This document shows, one piece after another, positions 50,944-59,729 of a stretch of 64,000 bases of DNA; position 1 is the first letter of the stretch, and every line of letters begins with the position of its first letter. The DNA comes from CAZJHD01 sp964545855 (GTDB lineage: Bacteria; Planctomycetota; UBA1135; JACQFD01), in NCBI GenBank assembly GCA_964545855.1, contig CAZJHD010000021.1:10615-74614 (forward strand), in the 5' to 3' direction. The position numbers were made by a program, and so were the translations under genes. Under the pieces are notes generated by a model. That model was not told the origin of the DNA. It did no database searches and saw only the letters and a program-made list of their open reading frames with translations.

Positions 50944-53900
50944 TCAGATGGCGGCCGCCGTCAGGCGCGACTCGTCGGTCTCCGCGGCGCTCCAGGGCCG
51001 GATCGCCCGCACGGCCATGGCGGCGCGGTACCCGGCGAGGGTCGCCTCCGCGGCGGCGCTCCAGGTGCATTCCTCGCGGAACTTCCGCTGGAGCCTCTCG
51101 CGCTTGCGCACGTCGCGCTCTCGGTTCTGGTAGGCCGCGAGCACCGCGTCGCGGATCGAGCGCACGCTCGCCGGATCGCAGGCGTAGGCGTCGAGTCCGA
51201 AGTACTCGGGCTCCGACGTCCGGTCGCTCACGACGAGGGGACAGCCGGCGAGCGCCGCTTCGACGCAGGCGAAGGAGGCGCACTCCATCCACGAGGGCAG
51301 CGCGAAGACGGCGGCCGCCTTCATGGCGGACGCGAGCCTCTCGTGGGGCAGATGCTCCAGGAAGAGCGTCCGGGGGCCGGCCGCCTCGCGGCAGAGCCGC
51401 ATGTAGTTCGGGTCGTAGTTCCGCCCCACGACGACGACCGGGAGGCCCGTCTCGCGCAGGGCGTGCAGGAGCATCAGCTGGTTCTTCCGCGGCTCCACGA
51501 GGCCGACGGTGAGCACGAAGTCGCGGAGGCCGTGCTCGCGGACGAAGTCGTCGGGCGTCGCCGCGTCGAAGACGGCGGGCTCCGCCGCGTTGCGCACGAT
51601 CGTGTAGGGAGGACGCACGCCGAGGGTCGCCTCCATGCACTCCATCTCGCGCTCGCTCTGCGGCAGGCAGTGGTCGACGAGCGAGAGGATCTCGCGCTGG
51701 TACTCCTCGTAGCCCGTGAAGTTCGGCTCCAGGCGCTGGAGGCGCGTCCGGCCGTTCGAGACGAGGATCCCCGCGGCGAGATCGTGGAGCCTGCGGTCGA
51801 GCTCCTCGGCGGTCGTCGACGTGGAGAAGATCGCCGGGACGACGCCATCGGCCCATGCCTTCTCGCTCATGTCCCAGTAGATCGGCGAGAGGACGATCGG
51901 GACGTCGGGCGCGGCGACGCGGATCCCCTTCACCTGCGGGAGCGTCTGGTGCGGGAACCAGAGGTTGAAGACGTGCACCAGGTCGTAGCCGCGCGGATCG
52001 GGACGCGCCGAGTAGCAGAGGTCGACGTGGACGCCGCGCTCCTCGAGGTGCTGCTTCGTCTTCTGCACCTGCACCATGTCGCCGCCGGGGACGCGACGCT
52101 CGAAGGTGTTCACGAAGAGGACGCGCATCGACGGGGCCGAGCCCGCCGACACGCGTCGCTTCGCGCCCTCGCCGATCTCGTGGTGGCGGTTCGCGGGCTC
52201 CGCGCTCGCAGCGGCGGCGGCGGGCGCGGGAATCACGGCGGCGGCCGCCGGGGCTTCCGTCTCGCCGCGGAGCCTCGCCGCGCGCAGGGCGAGCGGCGCC
52301 GCACGATCGCGCAGGCCGAGTGCCGCTCGGACGCTGGCGAGCTCCGCGAGCGCATCGGTGCGGAGCGGTGCGAGGTCGACGATGCTCGCGAGGACGCGGT
52401 CGGCATCCGCGAGCCGGCCGTCGCGCCGCAGCGTGCGGGAGTAGCCGAAGGTGTCGTCCCAGAAGGCCATGAGGGGGCCCGACGTCTTCGCCGCGAGGGC
52501 TCGGTAGCGTCGCGCGAGATCGATCGACGCGGCAGCCGGTCCGCTCGCCGCCGGGAGGTCGCGCTTCGGGAACGATGCCGGATCCGGCAGGCGCTCGAGG
52601 TAGTCGCCGATCTTCGCGTCGTCCGGGAGGATCCTTCCCTCTCGGGAGAGATCGAGGGAGACGTCGAGCGTGCGCCACACGTCGATGCCCCACTTGCCGA
52701 TGAGCTTCCGCTCGTTCGCGGCCTGGTTGGAGATCGCCGCGTTCGAGCGCGCGGCGCCGTTCGACAGCGCGTGCACGACGCCGACGCGCCCGTCGTAGAG
52801 GACCTCGTAGCCGGCGGCGCACAGCGCCACGTGGTGGTCGGGGTCGTCGTACTGCGTCGGGCTGAAGCGGATGTCGAAGAGCCCGGCGTCCGCGAGCACG
52901 TCGCGCCGGTACAGGTTGCAGCAGCCGCGCACGTGCGCGCAGCGCGCGCGGTAGGTGGCCTGCCCCGCGTCGGGCTCGCCGTCGTGGCCGTAGATGAAGG
53001 GGTAGATCCGGTAGGGGCCGCACTGGACGTCGCGCGTCGCGTTGTCGTTCAGGATCCGAGGTCCGACGACGCCGGCCCAGGGCCGGTCGCGGAAGTTCTC
53101 GACGAGCACCTCGAGCCAGTCGGCGGGGAGCCGGACGTCGTCGTCGAGACGCGCCACGAGCTCGCCGTCGCCCTTCACGATCCCCCAGTTCATCCCCGCG
53201 GCGACGCCGGTGTTCACGGCGAGGCGGTGCACGGAGATCTCGAAGGGGAACTCCGGCCGGAGCGTCTCCAGCGCCTCGACGGTGCCGTCGGTGCTCGCGT
53301 TGTCGACGACGTGCACGTGGAGCCGGTCGCCCGGGTAGCGCGTCGCAGCGAGCGTCTCCATGAGCCGCAGCAGGGTCGCGCGGTTGTTCCACGTCACGAC
53401 GACGGCGTCGACGCTGGGCGGCCAGGCGGTGGGACGGAACCGCTGCCGCTCGCCGATCCGCCAGCCGATCTCCGTCGAGCCGTAGAGGCGGCGGATCTCC
53501 GAGAGATCGGGGAAGTAGGGCTGCCAGCCCCACTTCGCCTGCCACCGGAGCGCGTGGTGCGCGAGGATCGTCTTGCGGCTCTTCGCGATCTGCGGGACGA
53601 GCGCCTTGCGGTCCGTGAGGACGACCTGCGTCGTGGGCGACCACACCGCCGTGAAGTGCACGGCGGCGATCCCCGGGAGCGCGAAGACCTTCCATCCGCC
53701 GTGACGCGCGGCCATGCAGAGGTCGTCGTCGTCGAACCACATCGGCGCGAAGCCCTCGTCGAGGCCGCCCGTCTCCTCGAGCACCTCGCGACGGATCCAG
53801 GCGAACGCGCCGTGCACCGAGTCGACCTCCACCGGAGGCTCCGTCGGCTGGGGGCGGTCGGTCTCGAAGGCGCGCAGGTTGGCGTGGGAGTCGCCCATCC

Positions 53901-54318
53901 CGAGGCCCGAGACGATGCGGCGTCCGATGGACTCGATGCGGCCGTCGGGGCGCAGGAGCTTCGCGCCGAGGACGCCGGCGCGCGGGTTCGCGTCGGCCGC
54001 CGCCCGAAGCCGCGCGACCCAGTCCTCCGTCTCGACGAGCACGTCGGAGTGCACGCGCACGACGTCGGCGTCGCCGGCGAGGCGGAAGCCCTCGTTCAGC
54101 GCGGCGGCGACGCCCGGCCGCGGGGAGCGGACGCTGCGCACGTCGGCGCGGGACTGCAGCCACTCCCAGCTCCCGTCCGTCGATCCGCCGTCGACGGCGA
54201 CGATCGGGAGGTCGGGGCCGGCGGTGCGGCGCAGCGCCTCGATGCACGCCGGGAGCGATGCGATCGAGTCGAGGACGGGGACGACGGCGACGAGGGGGCG
54301 GGACGTCGGTGCGCTCAT
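50944..54318 (-). CDS. Triple-domain glycosyltransferase (GT2-GT2-GT4)
   Basis: 1124 residues from the ATG at 54318, overlapping the previous stop as ATGA. Domain 1 (1-260): GT2 with PIVAVDGGSTDGSWEW and the DxD-like VRVHSDV, plus WFDDDDLC. Domain 2 (~315-580): GT2 with VVVTWNNRATLLRLMETL, VVDNASTDGTVEAL and LVARLDDDVRLP. A ~120-residue helical linker with TPR-like LRRDGRLADADRVLASIVDLAP. Domain 3 (~740-1090): GT4 with VLFVNTFERRVPGGDMVQV, VLTVGLVEPRKNQLMLLHAL and SWMECASFACVEAALAGCPLVVSD. It probably assembles consecutive sugars of one glycan. Last gene of the three-gene glycan operon. Confidence 0.9.
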   Translation of the reverse strand: MSAPTSRPLVAVVPVLDSIASLPACIEALRRTAGPDLPIVAVDGGSTDGSWEWLQSRADVRSVRSPRPGVAAALNEGFRLAGDADVVRVHSDVLVETEDWVARLRAAADANPRAGVLGAKLLRPDGRIESIGRRIVSGLGMGDSHANLRAFETDRPQPTEPPVEVDSVHGAFAWIRREVLEETGGLDEGFAPMWFDDDDLCMAARHGGWKVFALPGIAAVHFTAVWSPTTQVVLTDRKALVPQIAKSRKTILAHHALRWQAKWGWQPYFPDLSEIRRLYGSTEIGWRIGERQRFRPTAWPPSVDAVVVTWNNRATLLRLMETLAATRYPGDRLHVHVVDNASTDGTVEALETLRPEFPFEISVHRLAVNTGVAAGMNWGIVKGDGELVARLDDDVRLPADWLEVLVENFRDRPWAGVVGPRILNDNATRDVQCGPYRIYPFIYGHDGEPDAGQATYRARCAHVRGCCNLYRRDVLADAGLFDIRFSPTQYDDPDHHVALCAAGYEVLYDGRVGVVHALSNGAARSNAAISNQAANERKLIGKWGIDVWRTLDVSLDLSREGRILPDDAKIGDYLERLPDPASFPKRDLPAASGPAAASIDLARRYRALAAKTSGPLMAFWDDTFGYSRTLRRDGRLADADRVLASIVDLAPLRTDALAELASVRAALGLRDRAAPLALRAARLRGETEAPAAAAVIPAPAAAAASAEPANRHHEIGEGAKRRVSAGSAPSMRVLFVNTFERRVPGGDMVQVQKTKQHLEERGVHVDLCYSARPDPRGYDLVHVFNLWFPHQTLPQVKGIRVAAPDVPIVLSPIYWDMSEKAWADGVVPAIFSTSTTAEELDRRLHDLAAGILVSNGRTRLQRLEPNFTGYEEYQREILSLVDHCLPQSEREMECMEATLGVRPPYTIVRNAAEPAVFDAATPDDFVREHGLRDFVLTVGLVEPRKNQLMLLHALRETGLPVVVVGRNYDPNYMRLCREAAGPRTLFLEHLPHERLASAMKAAAVFALPSWMECASFACVEAALAGCPLVVSDRTSEPEYFGLDAYACDPASVRSIRDAVLAAYQNRERDVRKRERLQRKFREECTWSAAAEATLAGYRAAMAVRAIRPWSAAETDESRLTAAAI

Positions 54319-55358
54319 CGGACGGCCTCCGCGAATCGGCGTCCGGCAGCGGGCTCGGGAGTCCTCTCGAAGAGGTCGGTCCACGCGCCCATGGCGAGGC
54401 TCAGCTTCCCGAGGTACTCGCCGGCGGGGCCGGCGCAGGCCGTGGCGCCTCCCGCGCACGAGAGCCCCATCGCGAGCTCGCGGTAGCAGTCGAGGAAGGT
54501 CGTGCCCGTCAGGCGGATCGAGTCGACCGCGATCCAGAGAGTCTCGTTCAGCTCGAGGCCCGGCGCCTCCTTCCGCAGGTTGGCCCAGACGTTCGACGCG
54601 CGCTGGTGGTCGACGGCCGGGTCTCCGCTCGTGACGGCGAAGCCGAGGTGGTCGCAGATCTTCTTCACCATCACGCCCGCCCAGATGTCGCCGAAGCGGT
54701 CGAAGGCGTGATCCCGCCCCATGAGCAGGAAGTAGAAGGCCGGCACCACCTCGGGGCGCAGAGCCACGTTCATCCCGCACATCGGGAAGTAGCGGCCCGC
54801 CGGGATCGTCTGGTCGCGGAACGTGAACGTGTGCGGGAAGCGCGCCTCGAGGAGCTGCGTCGGCGCGTCGTAGTCGGGCACCCGGTTCCACATGCCGTGG
54901 TTCAGCGCGACGGGCCACTTCCGGCGCTGCGCGAAGTAGGGGACGCCGCGCGTGACGACGCCCTCGCCCGTCTCCTGCCACGCGTTCTCGTCGCCGGAGC
55001 CCTGGAGCTTCTCCCAGTGCTTCGCGAGGAACCCGCGGCCGCCGGGAGTGGTCGGGTAGCAGTCGTCGTCGAGCGTCACGATCATGTCGGGCTCGAGCTG
55101 CCACGCCTTGAAGTAGCCGTAGGAGCGCACGCAGTCGGTGCGCCGGGGCACGATCCACGACGAGTCTCCGAGCTCGCGGTCGATGTCGAGCCACGAGAAG
55201 TGCGTGACGTTGTCGTGGTCCCCCAGGTCGAAGGTGGGCGTCGGGTTGTCCTCGACGACGAGGATGCGCGCCTTCTGGAACTCGCCCTTCCAGGCGGCGA
55301 GGAAGTCGCGGATGCAGTTCTCCCGGATCGTGGGAACGACGATGACGACGTTCTTCAT
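54315..55358 (-). CDS. GT75-like protein (homologue of plant RGP / UDP-arabinopyranose mutase)
   Basis: 347 residues. It matches the reversibly glycosylated polypeptide family along its length: PTIRENCIRDFLAAWKGEF at the start, DCVRSYGYFKAW, the metal site LDDDCYP with DDDC at 97-100, LNHGMWNRVPDYDAPTQLLEA, PMCGMNVALRPEVVPA and FGDIWAGVMVKKICDHLGFAV. In plants this family interconverts UDP-arabinopyranose and UDP-arabinofuranose. A bacterial copy may make an arabinofuranose-type donor or act on another sugar. Start ATG at 55358 overlaps the methyltransferase stop as ATGA; its own stop overlaps the triple glycosyltransferase. Confidence 0.85.
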   Translation of the reverse strand: MKNVVIVVPTIRENCIRDFLAAWKGEFQKARILVVEDNPTPTFDLGDHDNVTHFSWLDIDRELGDSSWIVPRRTDCVRSYGYFKAWQLEPDMIVTLDDDCYPTTPGGRGFLAKHWEKLQGSGDENAWQETGEGVVTRGVPYFAQRRKWPVALNHGMWNRVPDYDAPTQLLEARFPHTFTFRDQTIPAGRYFPMCGMNVALRPEVVPAFYFLLMGRDHAFDRFGDIWAGVMVKKICDHLGFAVTSGDPAVDHQRASNVWANLRKEAPGLELNETLWIAVDSIRLTGTTFLDCYRELAMGLSCAGGATACAGPAGEYLGKLSLAMGAWTDLFERTPEPAAGRRFAEAVR

Positions 55359-56695
55359 GGGGCGTGAGACTCCTTCTCGAGCAGGAACCGCCACTCCGTC
55401 GAGGCGGGCTCCAGGGGACCGTCCTCTTCCGCGAGGACCTTGAATCGCGCGCGCTCGAAGAGCCGCTTCCACATGGCCTTCGAGAGGACGCTGTAGTGGT
55501 TGGGCCAGCGGATCCAGATCTCCTCGTCGCAGGGCACCACGACGAGGGCGTACGTCTTCGTGATCCGGTGCATCTCGAGGAGCAGGACGAGCGGCATGGG
55601 CGAGTGCTCGACCACGTGGCGTGCCACCACGAGGTCGAAGCTCCCGTCGTCGAGGCCCGTCCTGTGGATGTCGGCCCGGAGCACCTCGTGCCCGCAGGGC
55701 TCGTCGCCGAGGGTGACGCCGAGAGTCCGCACGCCGAGCGCCGCGAGACGGTCGAGGCTCGGGGCGGCGCCGCAGCCGAGCTCGACGGCGGAGCGTACGC
55801 CGAGGGGCGCCACGAGCCGGTCGATCGCGTCGTGGGCGGCGGCGGTGTGGTGATCCGTCGGGCGCTCGTCGTAGACGTCGGCCGAGAGATCCTCGAGATG
55901 CTTCTCGACGCGCGTGAAGTCGGGGCGCGCCTCGTCGGGCCGCGAGCGCGGCGTGTCCGCGGACTCCCCCGTGCGCGGCTTCCGAAGGACGGCGATCGAG
56001 TCGCGTCCGACGGGCTGGTTGCGCAGGACGCCGAAGCCGGCGCGCCAGGCGAGGAGGTCCATCGTGGCCGCCGTGAGCATCGGGAAGCGGCCGCGCCCGC
56101 AGGGAGCGTGCGCCCACTCCTCGCGGTGCGACTCGAAGTGCCTCCAGCCCTCGGCGTGCGAGAGGTCGGCGTAGTGGATCGTCGCGACGCCGCCGGGGAC
56201 GAGGAGTCGATGGAGCTCCAGGAGGTATCCGTGCACGTCCTCCAGGGCGAACTGCACGAAGACGTTGAACGCGCAGGCGAAGTCGAAGCTCGCCGCCGGG
56301 AGCATCGGGATCCCGTGCCCGTCGTTCTTCACGAAGCGCGCGCGGCCGATGTCGGGGAAACGCGTGCGCACGCGCGCGAGCATCTTCGACGAGCAATCGA
56401 CGCCGATCACCTCGCCGCAGTGCGCGAGCAGATGGTGCGTGTAGCGTCCGCCGCCGGGACCGATCTCGAGGGTGCGCGCGTCGCGCGCGAGGTAGGGCGC
56501 GGCGAACCTCTCGATCACGTGCTCCACGTGCGCCTCGGGTCCCCACTCGTCGCCCAGATGCGCGTAGGCGCGGAAGCCGTCGAGGGAGTCCCAGAGGTCG
56601 CTGTACTCGTCCCACCACGTCTCGTAGAGGGACGGCGGCGGCGGGGAGACCTTCGCGGACGGATCGGTGGCGGGGAACGAGCCGAGTCGGGGCAT
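55355..56695 (-). CDS. Tandem SAM-dependent methyltransferase (two domains)
   Basis: 446 residues. Domain 1 (~30-240): motif I LEIGPGGGRY at 76-85, VIGVDCSSKML, and FDFACAFNVFVQFALEDV. Domain 2 (~260-446): AVELGCGAAPSLDRL at 303-317, FDLVVARHVVEHSP, and a carboxy end typical of small glycan methyltransferases. The two domains are not closely similar. Placed first in an operon with two glycosyltransferase genes, it likely modifies sugar hydroxyls of a surface glycan. Start ATG at 56695; the gap of 181 bases to the divergent FG-GAP gene holds both promoters. Confidence 0.88.
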   Translation of the reverse strand: MPRLGSFPATDPSAKVSPPPPSLYETWWDEYSDLWDSLDGFRAYAHLGDEWGPEAHVEHVIERFAAPYLARDARTLEIGPGGGRYTHHLLAHCGEVIGVDCSSKMLARVRTRFPDIGRARFVKNDGHGIPMLPAASFDFACAFNVFVQFALEDVHGYLLELHRLLVPGGVATIHYADLSHAEGWRHFESHREEWAHAPCGRGRFPMLTAATMDLLAWRAGFGVLRNQPVGRDSIAVLRKPRTGESADTPRSRPDEARPDFTRVEKHLEDLSADVYDERPTDHHTAAAHDAIDRLVAPLGVRSAVELGCGAAPSLDRLAALGVRTLGVTLGDEPCGHEVLRADIHRTGLDDGSFDLVVARHVVEHSPMPLVLLLEMHRITKTYALVVVPCDEEIWIRWPNHYSVLSKAMWKRLFERARFKVLAEEDGPLEPASTEWRFLLEKESHAP

Positions 56696-56876
56696 GGAGA
56701 GTCCGGCGGGCACCGGACGGGGAGTCCGATGGATCGGCCGGCGCCGAGGGCCGACTGAAGGGCGAGTCGCGGAGGCCACGGCCGCGGGTCGAGAGCTCGT
56801 GCCCCCGGCGCACGCCGTCTGCGGTAGCCTCGCCGGTCCCATCTCGCCGGTCCCGATCCTCGAACCGCCTCCGCCG

Positions 56877-59468
56877 ATGCACCGATCCGACCGCTCGCGC
56901 ACGACGCTCCTCCTCGCCTCGGCTCTCGTCCTCGCGAGCGCGGCCCCCAGCGCTCTCTCCACGCAGGACGCCTTCCCGGGCCGCCAGTACCCGGCGGGCA
57001 ACCGGCTCATCGCGGTGGGCCTCGCCGATCTGAACGGCGACGGCGACCTGGACGCCTTCACGGGCAACTACTTCGCGTCGACGGTGCCCGTCCTCCTCGG
57101 CAACGGCAACGGCGGCTTCGGCACGGCGACGCTCCTCGGCGTCGGCACCGACCCCGTCGTGGTCCTCGCCGGAGACCTCAACCTCGACGGCGTCCCCGAC
57201 CTCGTGTCGGCGAACCAGAGCTCCGCGAACGTCTCCGTCCTCTACGGAGCAGGCGGCGGCGCCTTCGCGCCGGCCGCGCAGTTCTCGGCGGGGTCCGTGC
57301 CGCAGTCGGTCGCCGCCGGCGATCTGAACGGAGACTTCCTCCCGGATCTCGTCGCCGCGAACCTCTCGTTGAACCGCGTCTCCGTGCTCCTCGCGAACGG
57401 CACCGGTGGCTTCGGCGCGCCGCAGCCGAAGGCGGCCGGCTCCTCCACCTACTCCGTCGCGATGGGCGACGTGGATCTCGACGGCAACCTCGACGTCGCC
57501 GCGGCGAACGCCTCCGACTCCAACGTCTCGCTCTTCCTCGGAGACGGCACCGGCGCGCTCGCGGCCGCCGTGAACTGGACCGTGGGCACGAGCCCGCAGA
57601 CCGTCGCACTGAGCGATCTCGACAACGACGGGCGCGTCGACCTCGTGACGGCGAACTTCAGCGGCAACACGATCACGATCCGCAAGGGCGTGGCCGCCGG
57701 TCCCTTCGGCGCCGCCACGCACCTCGCGACGGGCACGGGCCCGAGCACGCTCGCCATCGCCGACCTCGACGGCAACGGAGCGCTCGACCTCGCGACGGCG
57801 ACGCAAACGCCGCGAGGCGTGGCGATCCTGCGCGCGTCGAGCCCTGGCACGTTCCTCCCCGCGGTCTCCTTCGAGACGGGAACCGACTCGAACTCCGTCG
57901 CCGCCGGCGACCTCGACCACGACGGGACGCTCGACCTCGTGACGGCCGACTTCAAGACGGCGGCGGTGTCGGTCTTCCTCGGATCGGGGAACGCCTCGTT
58001 CCAGGCGCCGACGCCCTTCGCCGTGGGCGCCTCGCCGCGCGCCCTCGCGGCGGGCGATCTCGACGGCAACGGAACCGCCGACGTGGTGACGGCCGACTTC
58101 GGCGCCGACCGAATCTCGATCCTCCTCGGCGACGGAACGGGCGGACTCGGCGCGGCGACCACGTTCGCCGTCGCAGCCGGCCCCACGGACATCGCCCTCG
58201 GCGACCTCGACGGCGACGGCGTCCTCGACGCCGCCGTCTCGAGCGCGACGCTCGGCAGCATCACGACGGTCCTCGGCCCGGGCTCCGGCTCCTTCGGCGT
58301 CGTCCAGATCTTCCCCGCCGGCACGACGCCGCGGGCGATCGCCCTCGGTGACGTGAACGGAGACGGTCTCCTCGACTTCGCGATCGCCGACGAGTCCGGG
58401 AACGGCGTCCTGCTCTCGAACGGCAACGGCGCTGGCGGCGTCGCGGCCTTCGGGACGTTCGTCGCGACGGGTCTCGCGCCGCGCGACGTCGTGCTCGCCG
58501 ACACCGATCAGAACGGAGCGCTCGACGTGATCGCGGCCAACTCCGGATCGAACAACGTCTCGGTCACACCGCAGACGGGCGGCCTCTTCGGCCTCTCGCT
58601 CGCCTTCCCCGTCGGCCTGTCGCCGCGCGCCGTCGTCTTCGGCGACGCCGATGGGAACGGGACGTTCGACCTCGTCTCCGCGAACGAGGGCGGATCGAGC
58701 CTCACGCTCCTCAAGGGCACCGGCGGGGGCCTCTTCGCCGGTGGCGTGTCCCTCCCAGTCGGCTCCGCGCCGAGCGCCGTGCGGATCGTCGACGCGAGCG
58801 GCGACGGCCGGCCCGACCTCGTCGCCGTCGCGGCGACCGCCGCGGTCGGGCACGGCGCCGCCTCGCTCCTCGTGAACGACGGCGCGGGATCGTTCCTGCC
58901 GGCCGTCGCCTTCGGCATCGGCGGCAGCCCGCGCGACCTCGTCGCCACCGACCTCGACGCCGACGGCCGCGCCGATCTCCTGGCGGTGCGCGACGCGGCT
59001 CCCGGAAGCGTCGTGCGTCTGCTCGCGACCCGCGCGCTGCCGGCCGGTCTCTCGTCCTTCGGAACCGGCACGCCCGGCTGCAGCGGCGCCATCGGCATGG
59101 GCGCGAACTCGGCGGCGGCGCCGGGGAACCCGCTCTTCGTGCTCACCTGCACCAATGCGCCGCGGAGCTCCTTCGGCCTCGGGCTCATCACGAACTCCTC
59201 CGATCTCGCGGGCTCCGATCCCTTCGGCATCGGCGTGAAGCTCCACGCCGACCTCCTCTTCGCGACGGAGGTGATCGCGCTCGACTTCTTCAGCGACGCC
59301 GGCGGCACCGGCGCCGCCGTGGCCGGCGCGATCCCCAACGCCCCGCTGCTCATCGGCCAGGTCTTCATCGCGCAGTCGCTCTGGGTGGAGCCGCTGCAGC
59401 AATCCTGCTCGCCGTCGATCTTCGGCCTCGTGTCGTCGCGAGGACTCACGATCGTCGTGGTGCCGTAG
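56877..59468 (+). CDS. Secreted FG-GAP/VCBS-repeat protein with the shared C-terminal Cys module
   Basis: 863 residues. Signal peptide 1-28 (TLLLASALVLASAAPSALS). About 13 repeats of ~50 residues from residue 45 to 720, each with a calcium-loop-type D(L/V)(N/D)GDG or DLDGNG and a following VLLGNG-like strand; expected to form one or two seven-bladed beta-propellers. Residues ~728-863 are the module also found at the ends of the proteins at 1-2027 and 61526: FGTGTPGCSG, LTCTNAPRS, GSDPFGIGVKL and QQSCSPSIFG, three conserved Cys. Presumably an exported adhesin-like protein. Directly followed by two more secreted repeat proteins on the same strand. Confidence 0.9.
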   Translation: MHRSDRSRTTLLLASALVLASAAPSALSTQDAFPGRQYPAGNRLIAVGLADLNGDGDLDAFTGNYFASTVPVLLGNGNGGFGTATLLGVGTDPVVVLAGDLNLDGVPDLVSANQSSANVSVLYGAGGGAFAPAAQFSAGSVPQSVAAGDLNGDFLPDLVAANLSLNRVSVLLANGTGGFGAPQPKAAGSSTYSVAMGDVDLDGNLDVAAANASDSNVSLFLGDGTGALAAAVNWTVGTSPQTVALSDLDNDGRVDLVTANFSGNTITIRKGVAAGPFGAATHLATGTGPSTLAIADLDGNGALDLATATQTPRGVAILRASSPGTFLPAVSFETGTDSNSVAAGDLDHDGTLDLVTADFKTAAVSVFLGSGNASFQAPTPFAVGASPRALAAGDLDGNGTADVVTADFGADRISILLGDGTGGLGAATTFAVAAGPTDIALGDLDGDGVLDAAVSSATLGSITTVLGPGSGSFGVVQIFPAGTTPRAIALGDVNGDGLLDFAIADESGNGVLLSNGNGAGGVAAFGTFVATGLAPRDVVLADTDQNGALDVIAANSGSNNVSVTPQTGGLFGLSLAFPVGLSPRAVVFGDADGNGTFDLVSANEGGSSLTLLKGTGGGLFAGGVSLPVGSAPSAVRIVDASGDGRPDLVAVAATAAVGHGAASLLVNDGAGSFLPAVAFGIGGSPRDLVATDLDADGRADLLAVRDAAPGSVVRLLATRALPAGLSSFGTGTPGCSGAIGMGANSAAAPGNPLFVLTCTNAPRSSFGLGLITNSSDLAGSDPFGIGVKLHADLLFATEVIALDFFSDAGGTGAAVAGAIPNAPLLIGQVFIAQSLWVEPLQQSCSPSIFGLVSSRGLTIVVVP

Positions 59469-59501
59469 CAGTTCGATCGGCGCAGCTCCCGGCCCGGCCC
59501 G

Positions 59502-59530
59502 TTGACGGTTCGCGGGACCGGGAGTCCAAT
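59502..59530 (+). promoter_or_regulatory. Candidate sigma70-type promoter before the (GA)-repeat gene
   Basis: TTGACG at 59502-59507 (five of six to the -35 consensus) and TCCAAT at 59525-59530 (four of six to -10) are exactly 17 bases apart. The next start codon is 48 bases on, with an ideal Shine-Dalgarno. Supports transcription starting inside this gap. Confidence 0.45.
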
Positions 59531-59567
59531 CTCGTGACCTGCATAGCTGGGCGGCCATCGCGCCGCC

Positions 59568-59581
59568 GGAGGTCTGCGATG
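59568..59581 (+). promoter_or_regulatory. Perfect Shine-Dalgarno and ATG out of frame with the downstream signal peptide
   Basis: GGAGGT at 59568-59573 and ATG at 59579-59581, spacing 5. In the present sequence this ATG opens a 19-codon frame that ends with TAG at 59636-59638, after reading through the (GA)11 tract. The downstream signal peptide and protein are one frame away. This is the best translation start of the region, so its frame mismatch is informative. Confidence 0.7.
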
Positions 59582-59607
59582 GGTGTCGGAATTCTGAGAG
59601 AGCGAGC

Positions 59608-59629
59608 GAGAGAGAGAGAGAGAGAGAGA
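59608..59629 (+). repeat. (GA)11 dinucleotide repeat at the start of a secreted protein gene
   Basis: Eleven uninterrupted GA units, preceded by an imperfect GA-rich part from 59596. It lies between the ATG at 59579 and the signal peptide coded from about 59640. Gain of one GA unit or loss of two would join the two frames. Confidence 0.9.
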
Positions 59630-59729
59630 CTCCCGTAGCGCGCTCGCTGCGACCTGGCGCGCGCCGCTCGCCGTCCTGGCCCTGGCAGCGGCCGCGAGCC
59701 TGACGGGATCCGCCGCGCGCGCGCAGGTC

